From Candidatus Saccharimonadota bacterium (GTDB lineage Bacteria; Patescibacteriota; Saccharimonadia; Saccharimonadales; UBA10212), in contig JACDFN010000001.1 of assembly GCA_013815775.1 (NCBI GenBank), forward strand, positions 1-45,882: DNA of 45,882 bases. The letters run 5' to 3'. Below, piece after piece: positions 1 to 8,100 of the stretch. Position numbers and translations under genes: made by a program. The notes beneath the pieces are model-generated. The model was given only the letters and a program-made list of their open reading frames with translations, had not been told where the DNA came from and searched no databases. Within the stretch, counting starts at the first letter, position 1; each line of letters opens with the position of its first letter.

Positions 1-119
1 CCTGCGACAAAATTGCTTTGCAACTGCGCAAGGCGGCCTAGCATTACTCACTTAAATCCCGGCCTTACCTTCCCCTAAATGTTGAGTGCGGAGCGCAATT
101 GGCTCCGTCACAGCACTTT

Positions 120-196
120 TGGTACACCCGACAGGATTCGAACCTACGACCTTTGGCTCCGCAAGCCAACGCTCTATCCAGCTGAGCTACGGGTGC
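120..196 (-). tRNA. tRNA-Arg, anticodon GCG, CCA encoded
   Basis: Reverse complement folds as a cloverleaf: acceptor GCACCCG/CGGGTGT, D-arm GCTC..GAGC, anticodon arm TTGGC-TTGCGGA-GCCAA, T-loop TTCGAAT, discriminator A and CCA. Confidence 0.93.
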
Positions 197-325
197 ACGT
201 TTCAAGAACAGGGGTGATTGTATCACGCTGTAGGTATAAATACTAGAAACTGAAGGGAAGAGCAACTTTAGCAACGGATTCATTCCGCACCCACCACGAT
301 GAGGAGAACCTAGGTTTTCCCCATA

Positions 326-898
326 TTAGAACCGTAATCGGGAAGTGAGCCGCTCAATTCGGTCTGGCTTGCGGTCTTCGTGGGGGATATGTTCGCCTAA
401 GGCATTTACAATACGCTCCTCATCCGCAGGCGGGTAGTAAGCCGAGATGGGTGGCATAAATCTTTTAAGTGGCAGCAAGCTTACGCTATTAATATCTCCT
501 TCGTTAACCACTGTGAAAGATCTAAATTGCCTGAAACTGTACTTTTTATCGGCTATTCGTATTCCGGAGTTTGATATTTCATATTTTATTTCGCGTGGTT
601 TACGAGAAGCAAAAACTCCAACAATTATTCCAACGGCCAATATAACGCCAGTAGCAAAATATTCCTTGGTCAAGAAATAAATTCCGGCAGCAAGAACCAA
701 TGTACCGCCTGCCAGGGCACCGTACCATCCGCTACTGTGTTGGTGGTCTATATATTCCGAAGCAGTCCAAGAAATTGTATCAGCAGTTTTACTTAAGGGC
801 TTTTCGGAATTAGCACCCGAATTGTCCGGTACCGGTTCCTGATTTTCATCGCTGCTGTCTGGCTTATACTGCCATGATGCGTCTGAGTTTTCATCCAT
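326..898 (-). CDS. Hypothetical membrane protein with two predicted TM segments
   Basis: 190-aa ORF; hydrophilic N-terminus, then GWYGALAGGTLVLAAGIYFL and TGVILAVGIIVGVFA hydrophobic segments, then a PH-like soluble tail. Confidence 0.7.
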   Translation of the reverse strand: MDENSDASWQYKPDSSDENQEPVPDNSGANSEKPLSKTADTISWTASEYIDHQHSSGWYGALAGGTLVLAAGIYFLTKEYFATGVILAVGIIVGVFASRKPREIKYEISNSGIRIADKKYSFRQFRSFTVVNEGDINSVSLLPLKRFMPPISAYYPPADEERIVNALGEHIPHEDRKPDRIERLTSRLRF

Positions 899-1041
899 AA
901 TAATAATCTAGTAGTAGTTATAACTTAAGCATATTGTAACGGAATCGATTGCTTTAGACCATAAAGGCTGCCTGGCTATGTAAGGTGTTTCTTGATATAC
1001 TTACCCCGTTATTTTACCAATTTAGCTACATTAACAAATAA

Positions 1042-1127
1042 GGAAGGGTGACCGAGCGGTTGAAGGTACCGGTCTTGAAAACCGGCAAGCGAAAGCTTCG
1101 TGGGTTCGAATCCCACCCCTTCCGCCA
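1042..1127 (+). tRNA. tRNA-Ser, anticodon TGA, CCA encoded
   Basis: Acceptor GGAAGGG/CCCTTCC, long variable arm, anticodon loop CTTGAAA, TTCGAAT T-loop, GCCA 3' end. Confidence 0.95.
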
Positions 1128-1207
1128 GCACATTCAACACTGGAAGCTTCGTAATTTACTCAACCGATAAGCTACTGTCGGCTTTCGTGTAAAGTGTCGC
1201 TTATAAA

Positions 1208-1230
1208 ATTCAAGACAGCTTGTCTTGAAT
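1208..1230. repeat. Perfect 10-bp inverted repeat, 3-nt loop
   Basis: ATTCAAGACA-GCT-TGTCTTGAAT. Confidence 0.85.
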
Positions 1231-1254
1231 TATGGACGAAGAGCTGTTCGTAAA

Positions 1255-1294
1255 ATTTGTTTTTCAAATACGGCACGTCATTTGAAAAACAAAT
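1255..1294. repeat. Perfect 15-bp inverted repeat, 10-nt loop
   Basis: ATTTGTTTTTCAAAT-ACGGCACGTC-ATTTGAAAAACAAAT. Confidence 0.85.
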
Positions 1295-1315
1295 CCAAGG
1301 ACAAGCTCTGAGGAA

Positions 1316-1408
1316 GGAGAGGTACCCAAGAGGCTGAAGGGGTCGGTTTGCTAAATCGATAGGGGGGCGCAAGCTCCCGCGAGGGTTCGAATCCCTCCCT
1401 CTCCGCCA
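1316..1408 (+). tRNA. tRNA-Ser, anticodon GCT, CCA encoded
   Basis: Acceptor GGAGAGG/CCTCTCC, anticodon arm TCGGT-TTGCTAA-ATCGA, long variable arm, TTCGAAT, GCCA. Confidence 0.95.
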
Positions 1409-1520
1409 TACTAGTCTTAGTTGAATTAGAGTCGGGGTCCCAAGCATTGTTTTTTACATTTTTTTATTGACATACCCCCTAATAAACATAACAATAATTA
1501 TGAATACATAACCTTAACTT

Positions 1521-3341
1521 ATGAAGGACCTACAAATGCTAAAAACAAAACTATTAAATAGTAGTTCCTCCTTTTCAAAGCGTCAGATGACTATATTCGC
1601 TGTGTTGTTTGCGGTCATTGGGGGCTTTTTTCTATATAGGACTTTTGCAGCTGGGCCTTTGGTGGCTAGTTTAGAAGCAGAGCAAATGACATTACCCGGT
1701 GGTGGTAGCGTTATTGCTGACGCCAATGCCAGTAGCGGTAAAGCTGTGAAGTTAAGGGGTTCCGGTGTAATCCAGGGACTTGTATCGTTGCCATCCTCGC
1801 TTACATCATTTGACATAGTAGCAAAAGCTAACAAGTGCCACGGTAAATGGCCATCCATGAGAGTTGAACTGAGTGGAGTTCAACTTATTAGTACCGTAGT
1901 TTCATCTAATAGCTGGAAGACATATAGTGCCAACACCAACGCTGCCAGTGGTAGTCGTAACGTCTATGTGAGCTACACCGGTGGAAGCGACTGCACGACC
2001 ACACTCTATTTGGATGTTAGCCGTTTTTATGGACCGACTAATGAAGTTACCCCTCCGCCAACTATATCCCTAAGTGCTACACCATCTTCTGTAAGTCCCG
2101 GGTCGCCGGCTACGCTAACCTGGAATTCGGCTAATGCAACCAGCTGTACAGCCAGCGGAGCTTGGAGTGGATTCCAGCCTACAAGCGGTTCTACATCTAC
2201 CGGAGCCCTAAATAATACCAGCACCTATAGTTTAGGGTGCACTGGAAGTGGGGGGGATGCCAATGCTAGTACCACTGTTACGGTTACCACTGCTACGCCT
2301 CCGCCACCACCTCCGCCACCCTCAGGCACAAACTACGACCCACGTAACGGCGGCCGTCTCTTTTCAATCTTGGCTTCTTGGAATCAGCGTATCCCGCTAA
2401 ATCCAGCACTATCCCCCAACAATTCAGCTCAAATAAATAAGATCGTCGAGCTGGTGAACGCCAGGGGGTGGCCGATGGGCACTAGAGCCTATACCGCGGC
2501 CACATATTTCGTAGACTCTTCCACGCCGAAGCGAACTGTTTACACGGTAGAGGGCGGGCCTCTCTACAACGTGCCAATCCCGAATGAGATATACCTTCCT
2601 CAAGATGTTCCTCTCTTAGACGTTTCGCTGGTCACAGTAGACCTACAGCGTGGTTGCGTCTGGGATATGGGCGGAGTCAAGCTGAGGACAACAGATAGCA
2701 ACCTTGATACTCAATACGCCTGGAACTACAAGGTAGACTCACCGGGCTGGTCACAATATTCTGGAACTCCAAGTGCCTCAGGCTCCGCCTTTCCCGGAGG
2801 ACTCATCTTCCCTGAGGAGATAAAAGCGGGTCGAATCGATCACGCTCTTAGGTTCAAGTACCCATTCCACCGTGTCAGTGGCCGCGTAGGCGGCCAAGGT
2901 AGCTGGGGCCAGGCTCCGGTAGATCCCGCCAATTCATCCGATATGTGGGGACCGAGCTTGACAACCTACTCCGGTGTCTCCGGCTACTCGGGCTCCGAAG
3001 AGTCGTATACGATACCCGAGGGTGGACGCATCCAACTAGACCCGAATCTGAATCTCGACACCTTCCAGCCCGCTCTTAACAGGTGGCAGAAGATTGTTGC
3101 GAGGGCGCTCCAGGAGTATGGAGCATACTTCGTGGATTACGGAGGTAACTTTGCCTTCGACTTCAATAGCCGTATGGCCTACCAGAACGACCCATATGTA
3201 GCGTCCGATGTACTAGGAACTTCAGACGACTACGTCTACATGCCCAACGAGCTAGCTAAATACTTACGATCGCTTGCGTCTGGGCCGCAGAAGACTCCTG
3301 TCTGGAACCCAGCCGGTAATAGAGACCCTGCCTGCTCCTAG
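1521..3341 (+). CDS. Secreted/anchored multidomain protein: carbohydrate-binding-like module, Ig/PKD-like module, Pro linker, large C-terminal domain of unknown function
   Basis: 606-aa ORF; N-terminal TM (MTIFAVLFAVIGGFFLYRTFA), β-rich CBM-like segment with YVSYTGGSDCTTTLYLDVSRF, Ig-like TISLSATPSSVSPGSPATLTWNSANATSC, TPPPPPPPPSG linker. Confidence 0.75.
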   Translation: MKDLQMLKTKLLNSSSSFSKRQMTIFAVLFAVIGGFFLYRTFAAGPLVASLEAEQMTLPGGGSVIADANASSGKAVKLRGSGVIQGLVSLPSSLTSFDIVAKANKCHGKWPSMRVELSGVQLISTVVSSNSWKTYSANTNAASGSRNVYVSYTGGSDCTTTLYLDVSRFYGPTNEVTPPPTISLSATPSSVSPGSPATLTWNSANATSCTASGAWSGFQPTSGSTSTGALNNTSTYSLGCTGSGGDANASTTVTVTTATPPPPPPPPSGTNYDPRNGGRLFSILASWNQRIPLNPALSPNNSAQINKIVELVNARGWPMGTRAYTAATYFVDSSTPKRTVYTVEGGPLYNVPIPNEIYLPQDVPLLDVSLVTVDLQRGCVWDMGGVKLRTTDSNLDTQYAWNYKVDSPGWSQYSGTPSASGSAFPGGLIFPEEIKAGRIDHALRFKYPFHRVSGRVGGQGSWGQAPVDPANSSDMWGPSLTTYSGVSGYSGSEESYTIPEGGRIQLDPNLNLDTFQPALNRWQKIVARALQEYGAYFVDYGGNFAFDFNSRMAYQNDPYVASDVLGTSDDYVYMPNELAKYLRSLASGPQKTPVWNPAGNRDPACS

Positions 3342-3456
3342 CAGGCACTTTAAGGAACTTACGGGATTCCTTAAATAAGCCTTTTAGGCTTCACATATAG
3401 CTCCATGCTCGACTATTCCGGCATCCTTAAGCATTTGACTTATCAGGTGTGAATAT

Positions 3457-4152
3457 TCAAAGGCTTTTAGCAAAAACTAAAGCATCGACGTGTTTGGCGC
3501 CCGATTGGCGTAACATTTGGGTCGCCGCAGCAAGAGTCGCTCCGGTAGTCACTACGTCATCTATAAGAAGTACGCTGCGACCTTTTACTAAATTTGGTCG
3601 ACGGAGATAATAACTGCCACCTGCCTGAGCGCGCCGGGCTTCTCGCCGACTACCAACTTGCCGCTGCTGTCCAAGGCGCCCTAGAGCACAACAGCTTTCT
3701 ATTTTTAATATTTTCGAAAGATGGCCAGCCAGTAGTTCGGCATGCCCAAAACTTCTTTGGCGCATACGGCTCGTGGCGGTAGGAATAGGCACAACTGAGT
3801 AATTGGTGTTTTTTATTTCCTCATCACCGCTATAAGATAGGAAAGTTTCGGCCATCAGGCTGGCTATTGGCGTAGCGGCTGCACGCAGATGGCCAAATTT
3901 GTAAGCTCTAATTAGCTCTTTTGCTGCACCCCGGTAATCTGTAGTTACCCAGATATGTCGGGGGCCACCAAAATGTCTACACCCAGAGCAAGTTTGTGAT
4001 TTTTCGCTCAAACTACCACAGCGCCAACAACGAGCCCCAAAAGGAATTATCTCGCTGGATATGCAAGCCCGACAAAGAGCACTGCCTTCTGATGCGCAGA
4101 TCACGCATAGAGGAGGAGCCAACCACCCTATAGCTAACTCAATCATACTCAT
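3457..4152 (-). CDS. comF: ComF family phosphoribosyltransferase-like protein
   Basis: N-terminal Cys pairs (CVIC..CRAC..CWRC..CSGC) and PRTase motif VLLIDDVVTTGATL. Confidence 0.9.
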   Translation of the reverse strand: MSMIELAIGWLAPPLCVICASEGSALCRACISSEIIPFGARCWRCGSLSEKSQTCSGCRHFGGPRHIWVTTDYRGAAKELIRAYKFGHLRAAATPIASLMAETFLSYSGDEEIKNTNYSVVPIPTATSRMRQRSFGHAELLAGHLSKILKIESCCALGRLGQQRQVGSRREARRAQAGGSYYLRRPNLVKGRSVLLIDDVVTTGATLAAATQMLRQSGAKHVDALVFAKSL

Positions 4153-4293
4153 CTATTTAGCTTCGGCCGGTTTGATTAATGTATATAATCTATGGTCTTT
4201 GTATCAAAAGTCAACCATGACCGTTTTAAATAATAATTACTGGCCTAAGAACCGTGTTGTAAATCTACTGTTGTAAATGTTAGCTATAACATG

Positions 4294-4321
4294 TTGCTTG
4301 GGAGGGCTAATAGGCTATACT
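4294..4321 (+). promoter_or_regulatory. Candidate promoter for hsp20
   Basis: TTGCTT-N16-TATACT; the -10 is overlapped by an AGGCTA-TAC-TAGCCT inverted repeat (4312-4326). Confidence 0.45.
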
Positions 4322-4377
4322 AGCCTTAACATAAACATGCAAATTAGAAAATAATCCGTAAGTTTGGAGGAATAGCC

Positions 4378-4851
4378 ATGGCTAGAAGTAGCCAACAAGA
4401 TGACCTTTTGATGGGTGATGACATAACCGCAGCTTTTTTGAGTGAAGAGGATGAAGTACAAGTTGATAATTCTAGCGAACCACAACGTACACCGGAAGCT
4501 GAAGAATGGGACGACGAGTCTCCCGTAGCTGGACAGCTAGCAGTGGATGTTTATGAAACCAAGGAAAAGTTGATAGTCAAAGGCCGTGTAGCAGGTGTCA
4601 ATAAAAGTGACCTCGATGTTAGTATCTCTGATAATACGCTTACTATTCGCGGCACCCTTAACGCCGGTAATGAAGATGGGGTAGAGAACTACTTTCTGCA
4701 AGAGTGCTACTGGGGTGAGTTTAGCCGGAGCATAGTTTTGCCTGTACCCGTTAAAGAAGATGAGATAGAGGCTGTTTTAAAAGACGGCGTATTGACTGTA
4801 GGTTTTGCTAAACTCAAACAAGACACAGTCAAGAAAATTCAAGTCATGTAA
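4378..4851 (+). CDS. hsp20: Hsp20/alpha-crystallin family small heat shock protein
   Basis: ACD pattern: LAVDVYETKEKLIVKGRVAGVNKSDLDVSISDNTLTIRG...FSRSIVLPVPVKEDEIEAVLKDGVLTVGFAK; upstream GGAGGA Shine-Dalgarno. Confidence 0.93.
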   Translation: MARSSQQDDLLMGDDITAAFLSEEDEVQVDNSSEPQRTPEAEEWDDESPVAGQLAVDVYETKEKLIVKGRVAGVNKSDLDVSISDNTLTIRGTLNAGNEDGVENYFLQECYWGEFSRSIVLPVPVKEDEIEAVLKDGVLTVGFAKLKQDTVKKIQVM

Positions 4852-4868
4852 AACAAATATTGAACATT

Positions 4869-4900
4869 TAAAAACACCCCCTGCATAGGAGGTGTTTTTA
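4869..4900 (+). terminator. Rho-independent terminator (possibly bidirectional) between hsp20 and the pilin array
   Basis: TAAAAACACC / GGTGTTTTTA 10-bp stem downstream of hsp20 and facing the end of the minus-strand array. Confidence 0.8.
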
Positions 4901-4934
4901 ATCAGTATCGTACTTTGTTAGCAATAAAAGGGAA

Positions 4935-5348
4935 CTATCCGTTGGCTATTTTACTGAGCGTAAACCTCACCAGGACCTGCGCTAAGGCTACTATAATCAA
5001 ACCTATGATGGCATAGAGTATGGTGTTTTTAGCGCTTGTGACACTCGTGTCGTTTCCACCGCTTGTTATGTAGCGCAATCCACCGACTATTATCATAATG
5101 ACGGCAATTACCCCTACAATGGCTGAAAGTAAGTTAATGACAGACCGAATTAAGTCGTTTATTTTTTCAGTGGCATCGCCGCTACTACTACAGTCTCTAG
5201 TTGGATTTTCGCTGAATTCTAGTTCAGCACCGGTGCAAAGTCCGCCAATAATATCGTTCTCTTGGGCATATGCCGGAACAGCCTGAGCAAAATTAAAGCC
5301 TAAGACTATAGCTATTGAGGCCAGGAAACCAGTTATTCTATACATCAC
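4935..5348 (-). CDS. T4SS pilin-like protein (VirB2/TrbC type), paralog 7 of array
   Basis: Signal peptide ending AQA/YAQ, two hydrophobic helices: VIAVIMIIVGGLRYITSGGNDTSVTSAKNTILYAIIGLIIVALAQVLVRF. Confidence 0.85.
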   Translation of the reverse strand: MMYRITGFLASIAIVLGFNFAQAVPAYAQENDIIGGLCTGAELEFSENPTRDCSSSGDATEKINDLIRSVINLLSAIVGVIAVIMIIVGGLRYITSGGNDTSVTSAKNTILYAIIGLIIVALAQVLVRFTLSKIANG

Positions 5349-5387
5349 TTTTATTTTACCAGGTTTTACTTCTATAATTGCGCTAAG

Positions 5388-5816
5388 TTAGGATGCTATC
5401 GATGTGGTGTTGCTTAGAACAAACCGTACTATTACCTGGGACAACGCAACAATGATTAGGCCGATTAAGGCATAAAGTATGGTGTTTTTAGCGTTCCCAA
5501 CTTTAGTGCTATCACCGCCACTTGTTATGTAACGCAAACCACCAAATATAATCATAATAACGGCTATGACTCCAATGATGACCGACAATATATTAACTAT
5601 GCGGCGCAGTAAATCGCTGAAGTTGCCCGTTGAGGTATTAGGATCTTCGCAGGTTGCTTCGCCTTCTGCGATAACTAACTCCTGAGCACCTTTACACAGA
5701 CCTCCCTGTATCGGCCCTGTGCCTTGTGCATGCGCGACTACTGGCACCAGAGTAGGTACAGAAAACATAAGCGCTGAACTCAAGATTAACAGTTTGTTTT
5801 TAATTTTTTGAAACAT
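5388..5816 (-). CDS. T4SS pilin-like protein, paralog 6
   Basis: Signal peptide; IIGVIAVIMIIFGGLRYITSGGDSTKVGNAKNTILYALIGLIIVALSQVIVRFVLS. Confidence 0.85.
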   Translation of the reverse strand: MFQKIKNKLLILSSALMFSVPTLVPVVAHAQGTGPIQGGLCKGAQELVIAEGEATCEDPNTSTGNFSDLLRRIVNILSVIIGVIAVIMIIFGGLRYITSGGDSTKVGNAKNTILYALIGLIIVALSQVIVRFVLSNTTSIAS

Positions 5817-5904
5817 TTTAATTCCTTTGGTTATTTATCTTACAGTATATACGCTCTTATACCACAGTCAACACGCTTATGGCAACGAATGGCAGTCATC
5901 TACA

Positions 5905-6393
5905 TCAATCTGGCTGAGTACCGGGTTTAATCCCTCCACTCGAAGGGGGCGGTGTGGTGTTGGGCTGGCTAGAACTCTTCGATTTAGGGGGAGGGGTTGT
6001 ATCCGTTGCGGTACTTAGCACAAATCTAACTATTACCTGAGCTAGCGCTACTACGACCAGCCCTATAGCCGCATACAATATAGTATTTTTTGCGTTGGCT
6101 ACTTTGGTTGTATCTCCGGCGCTGGTTATGTACCGCAGCCCACCAAACATAATCATAACTACCGCCACTACTCCAATAATTACCGAGAAGACGTTTAAGC
6201 CGCTTTCTATGGTACTGTCCAACTTTTTGGGGTCGTTGCTGCCACTTTCTCCGGCACCAGCATTTGCACCGCACTTAATCTGTTCGGCCGTAGTGGTGCC
6301 CGGGCACTGTGCGTAAACGGAACCTAATAAAAAACTGAACGTAAAAATAATAGTAGCTATAAAAACCAATACTTTATTTAATAGTCGATGCAT
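5905..6393 (-). CDS. T4SS pilin-like protein with Pro/Ser-rich C-terminal tail, paralog 5
   Basis: Signal peptide; VIIGVVAVVMIMFGGLRYITSAGDTTKVANAKNTILYAAIGLVVVALAQVIVRFVLS then TTPPPKSKSSSQPNTTPPPSSGG. Confidence 0.85.
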   Translation of the reverse strand: MHRLLNKVLVFIATIIFTFSFLLGSVYAQCPGTTTAEQIKCGANAGAGESGSNDPKKLDSTIESGLNVFSVIIGVVAVVMIMFGGLRYITSAGDTTKVANAKNTILYAAIGLVVVALAQVIVRFVLSTATDTTPPPKSKSSSQPNTTPPPSSGGIKPGTQPD

Positions 6394-6398
6394 AAGCT

Positions 6399-6821
6399 TT
6401 ATTGAAGCACCCTGTCGGTTATAAATCTAGTCATAGCCCATGCTAGTGCAATAATAACCAGTCCAATAAGCGAATAAACAATGCGCCTTCTGCCTAAAGC
6501 TACTGCTTCGGTGCTTCCGCCTGAAGTTATTAAATTAAAACCACCCAGTAATATTATGAAAATTGCAAATACGGCAGCTACTGAGGCAATGATGGTGGCA
6601 ACATCGTTAATTGTTTCTGTTATGGGGTTAGAGGTGCCGCTTTTAGTTTCTTCGTTGTCTTTGCAAACCGAGCTTTCCGCAGACGAGTTAGTCTTAGTAT
6701 CTTTGCAGCTTCCCTTAAAAAAATTGAACTGGGCGCTAACGGTAGGGGCACTTGCAAGCAGTACCGCGCTGTATAAAAACAAGGATAGAATAACTAGGTT
6801 TATTCTATTTCTAAACATCAA
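6399..6821 (-). CDS. T4SS pilin-like protein (divergent), paralog 4
   Basis: Signal peptide; AIFIILLGGFNLITSGGSTEAVALGRRRIVYSLIGLVIIALAWAMTRF; start overlaps upstream stop by 4 nt. Confidence 0.8.
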   Translation of the reverse strand: MMFRNRINLVILSLFLYSAVLLASAPTVSAQFNFFKGSCKDTKTNSSAESSVCKDNEETKSGTSNPITETINDVATIIASVAAVFAIFIILLGGFNLITSGGSTEAVALGRRRIVYSLIGLVIIALAWAMTRFITDRVLQ

Positions 6822-7105
6822 TTTCCAACCCTTGTAATCACAAAATTAACAATAGCAACGGCCAGGGCTGCGATTACTAATCCGACGGCTATATGTAAAA
6901 GCCTCATCTTTGACTGGGCAATTTTAGCTGGATCACCTTGGGCAGTTATATAACGAAGACCGGCAACTACAAAAAGCAATACCGCCAGCGCCCCTAAAAT
7001 TACATAGACGAGTGCAAAAATCTTATCTATCGTCTTGCCGTCTGCTTTTGTACCCGGCAGATTGCTGTTATCTAAAAGACCGGCTAGATAATACAGTCGC
7101 TTCAT
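6818..7105 (-). CDS. T4SS pilin-like protein (short), paralog 3
   Basis: VILGALAVLLFVVAGLRYITAQGDPAKIAQSKMRLLHIAVGLVIAALAVAIVNFVI. Confidence 0.8.
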   Translation of the reverse strand: MKRLYYLAGLLDNSNLPGTKADGKTIDKIFALVYVILGALAVLLFVVAGLRYITAQGDPAKIAQSKMRLLHIAVGLVIAALAVAIVNFVITRVGN

Positions 7106-7108
7106 TTC

Positions 7109-7507
7109 TTAACCAATTGCCCTTCCAATGAACGATACAACTACAGTGGCCATCATCACAATGACCAGACCGAATATTGCGTTCAAAATTCTCTTTCTGG
7201 CAGAAGCAGCTTTCTCTGGATTTCCATCAGATGTCATGTAGGCGACGCCGGCTATAATTATGTATATTACCGCCAATATACCAGCGGCGTAGAGCATCAT
7301 GTCTATGATGGCGAAAGCTATAGCCCAAACATCATCAGGAAATTTTACTTTGGGGGTACAATTTCCAAGGCCATCGCGTTCGCCGTCCTTAATGTATTTC
7401 CACCAACGCGGCAAGCCAAAAAACGGATTTTTAGACTGATCGAGGTCACAAGCATCACCGATATCAACATTATTTATATTCGGGAGCTGCGCTAAAAACC
7501 ATTGCAT
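7109..7507 (-). CDS. T4SS pilin-like protein, paralog 2
   Basis: AAGILAVIYIIIAGVAYMTSDGNPEKAASARKRILNAIFGLVIVMMATVVVSFIG. Confidence 0.8.
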   Translation of the reverse strand: MQWFLAQLPNINNVDIGDACDLDQSKNPFFGLPRWWKYIKDGERDGLGNCTPKVKFPDDVWAIAFAIIDMMLYAAGILAVIYIIIAGVAYMTSDGNPEKAASARKRILNAIFGLVIVMMATVVVSFIGRAIG

Positions 7508-7509
7508 CG

Positions 7510-7974
7510 CTAATCAAACACTCCCCCCGGTATTAGCCATTGCAAAAATGCCGATACGAATATAAATGCTAGCAGGGCAATCAGAGCGTTAGTTATGTGG
7601 TTTTTGGCTTCGGTGACAGCGTTTGGGTTATCGCCCGCCATAATGTAACGAATCCCTCCAAATATTATCATCGCCACTACTACCACGCCAACCCCTATGC
7701 TCAAGAAGTTAACTAGCAGCTGTAATTTTTTTACCACAGCATTCTCCTTTAAACATTCCTGGAGTTTCTTAGTGGTATTAGCATCATCGCACTTCGGGTC
7801 ACCAATGCTAGTGGACTTCTCGGTTTTAGCTGGGGGAGGAGTGGTGCCACCACTTCCGCCTCCACCAGGGTCAGGAATAGCAAGTGCAACCGCTGGGGAT
7901 ATAAATAACGCTAAAGCAAAACATGCAGTCGCTGCCATCACGATTCGTCTAAAATGAGTTTTTATCTTTTTCAT
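7510..7974 (-). CDS. T4SS pilin-like protein, paralog 1 (first in operon)
   Basis: ORF track start at 8097 shortened to MKKIKTHFRR.. because the candidate promoter lies inside the longer ORF; VVVAMIIFGGIRYIMAGDNPNAVTEAKNHITNALIALLAFIFVSAFL. Confidence 0.8.
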   Translation of the reverse strand: MKKIKTHFRRIVMAATACFALALFISPAVALAIPDPGGGGSGGTTPPPAKTEKSTSIGDPKCDDANTTKKLQECLKENAVVKKLQLLVNFLSIGVGVVVVAMIIFGGIRYIMAGDNPNAVTEAKNHITNALIALLAFIFVSAFLQWLIPGGVFD

Positions 7975-7999
7975 ACGCAGTGGAGAAATTCTTAAGTGA

Positions 8000-8028
8000 A
8001 CTATACCATAATCGAGTTTGACTGACAG
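8000..8028 (-). promoter_or_regulatory. Candidate sigma70-like promoter for the pilin operon
   Basis: On the minus strand: CTGTCA (8028-8023), 17-nt spacer, TATAGT (8005-8000), about 26 nt before the ATG at 7974. Confidence 0.6.
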
Positions 8029-8047
8029 CTCTTGGGGACAGTACAGA

Positions 8048-8076
8048 TTGTGCCGTATAAACGCTTGTGGTATAGT
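8048..8076 (+). promoter_or_regulatory. Candidate sigma70-like promoter for the VirB6-VirB4 operon
   Basis: TTGTGC (8048-8053), 17-nt spacer, TATAGT (8071-8076), 24 nt before the ATG at 8101. Confidence 0.6.
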
Positions 8077-8100
8077 TTCATCAGATACAGAACCCATAAA

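Noticed and set aside
65-283. 72-aa minus ORF near the left edge
   Set aside because: Spans tRNA-Arg (APVAQLDRALACGAKGRRFESCR is the usual translated-tRNA artefact).
1172-1447. 91-aa minus ORF over the tRNA-Ser region
   Set aside because: It is antisense to a complete tRNA-Ser(GCT) and its sequence is the translated tRNA (RGRDSNPRGS); a common spurious ORF.
3342-3420. Short inverted repeats (TAAGGAA..TTCCTTA, AAGCC..GGCTT) after the 606-aa gene as strong terminators
   Set aside because: Stems are 5-7 bp with long loops and no T-run; too weak to call.
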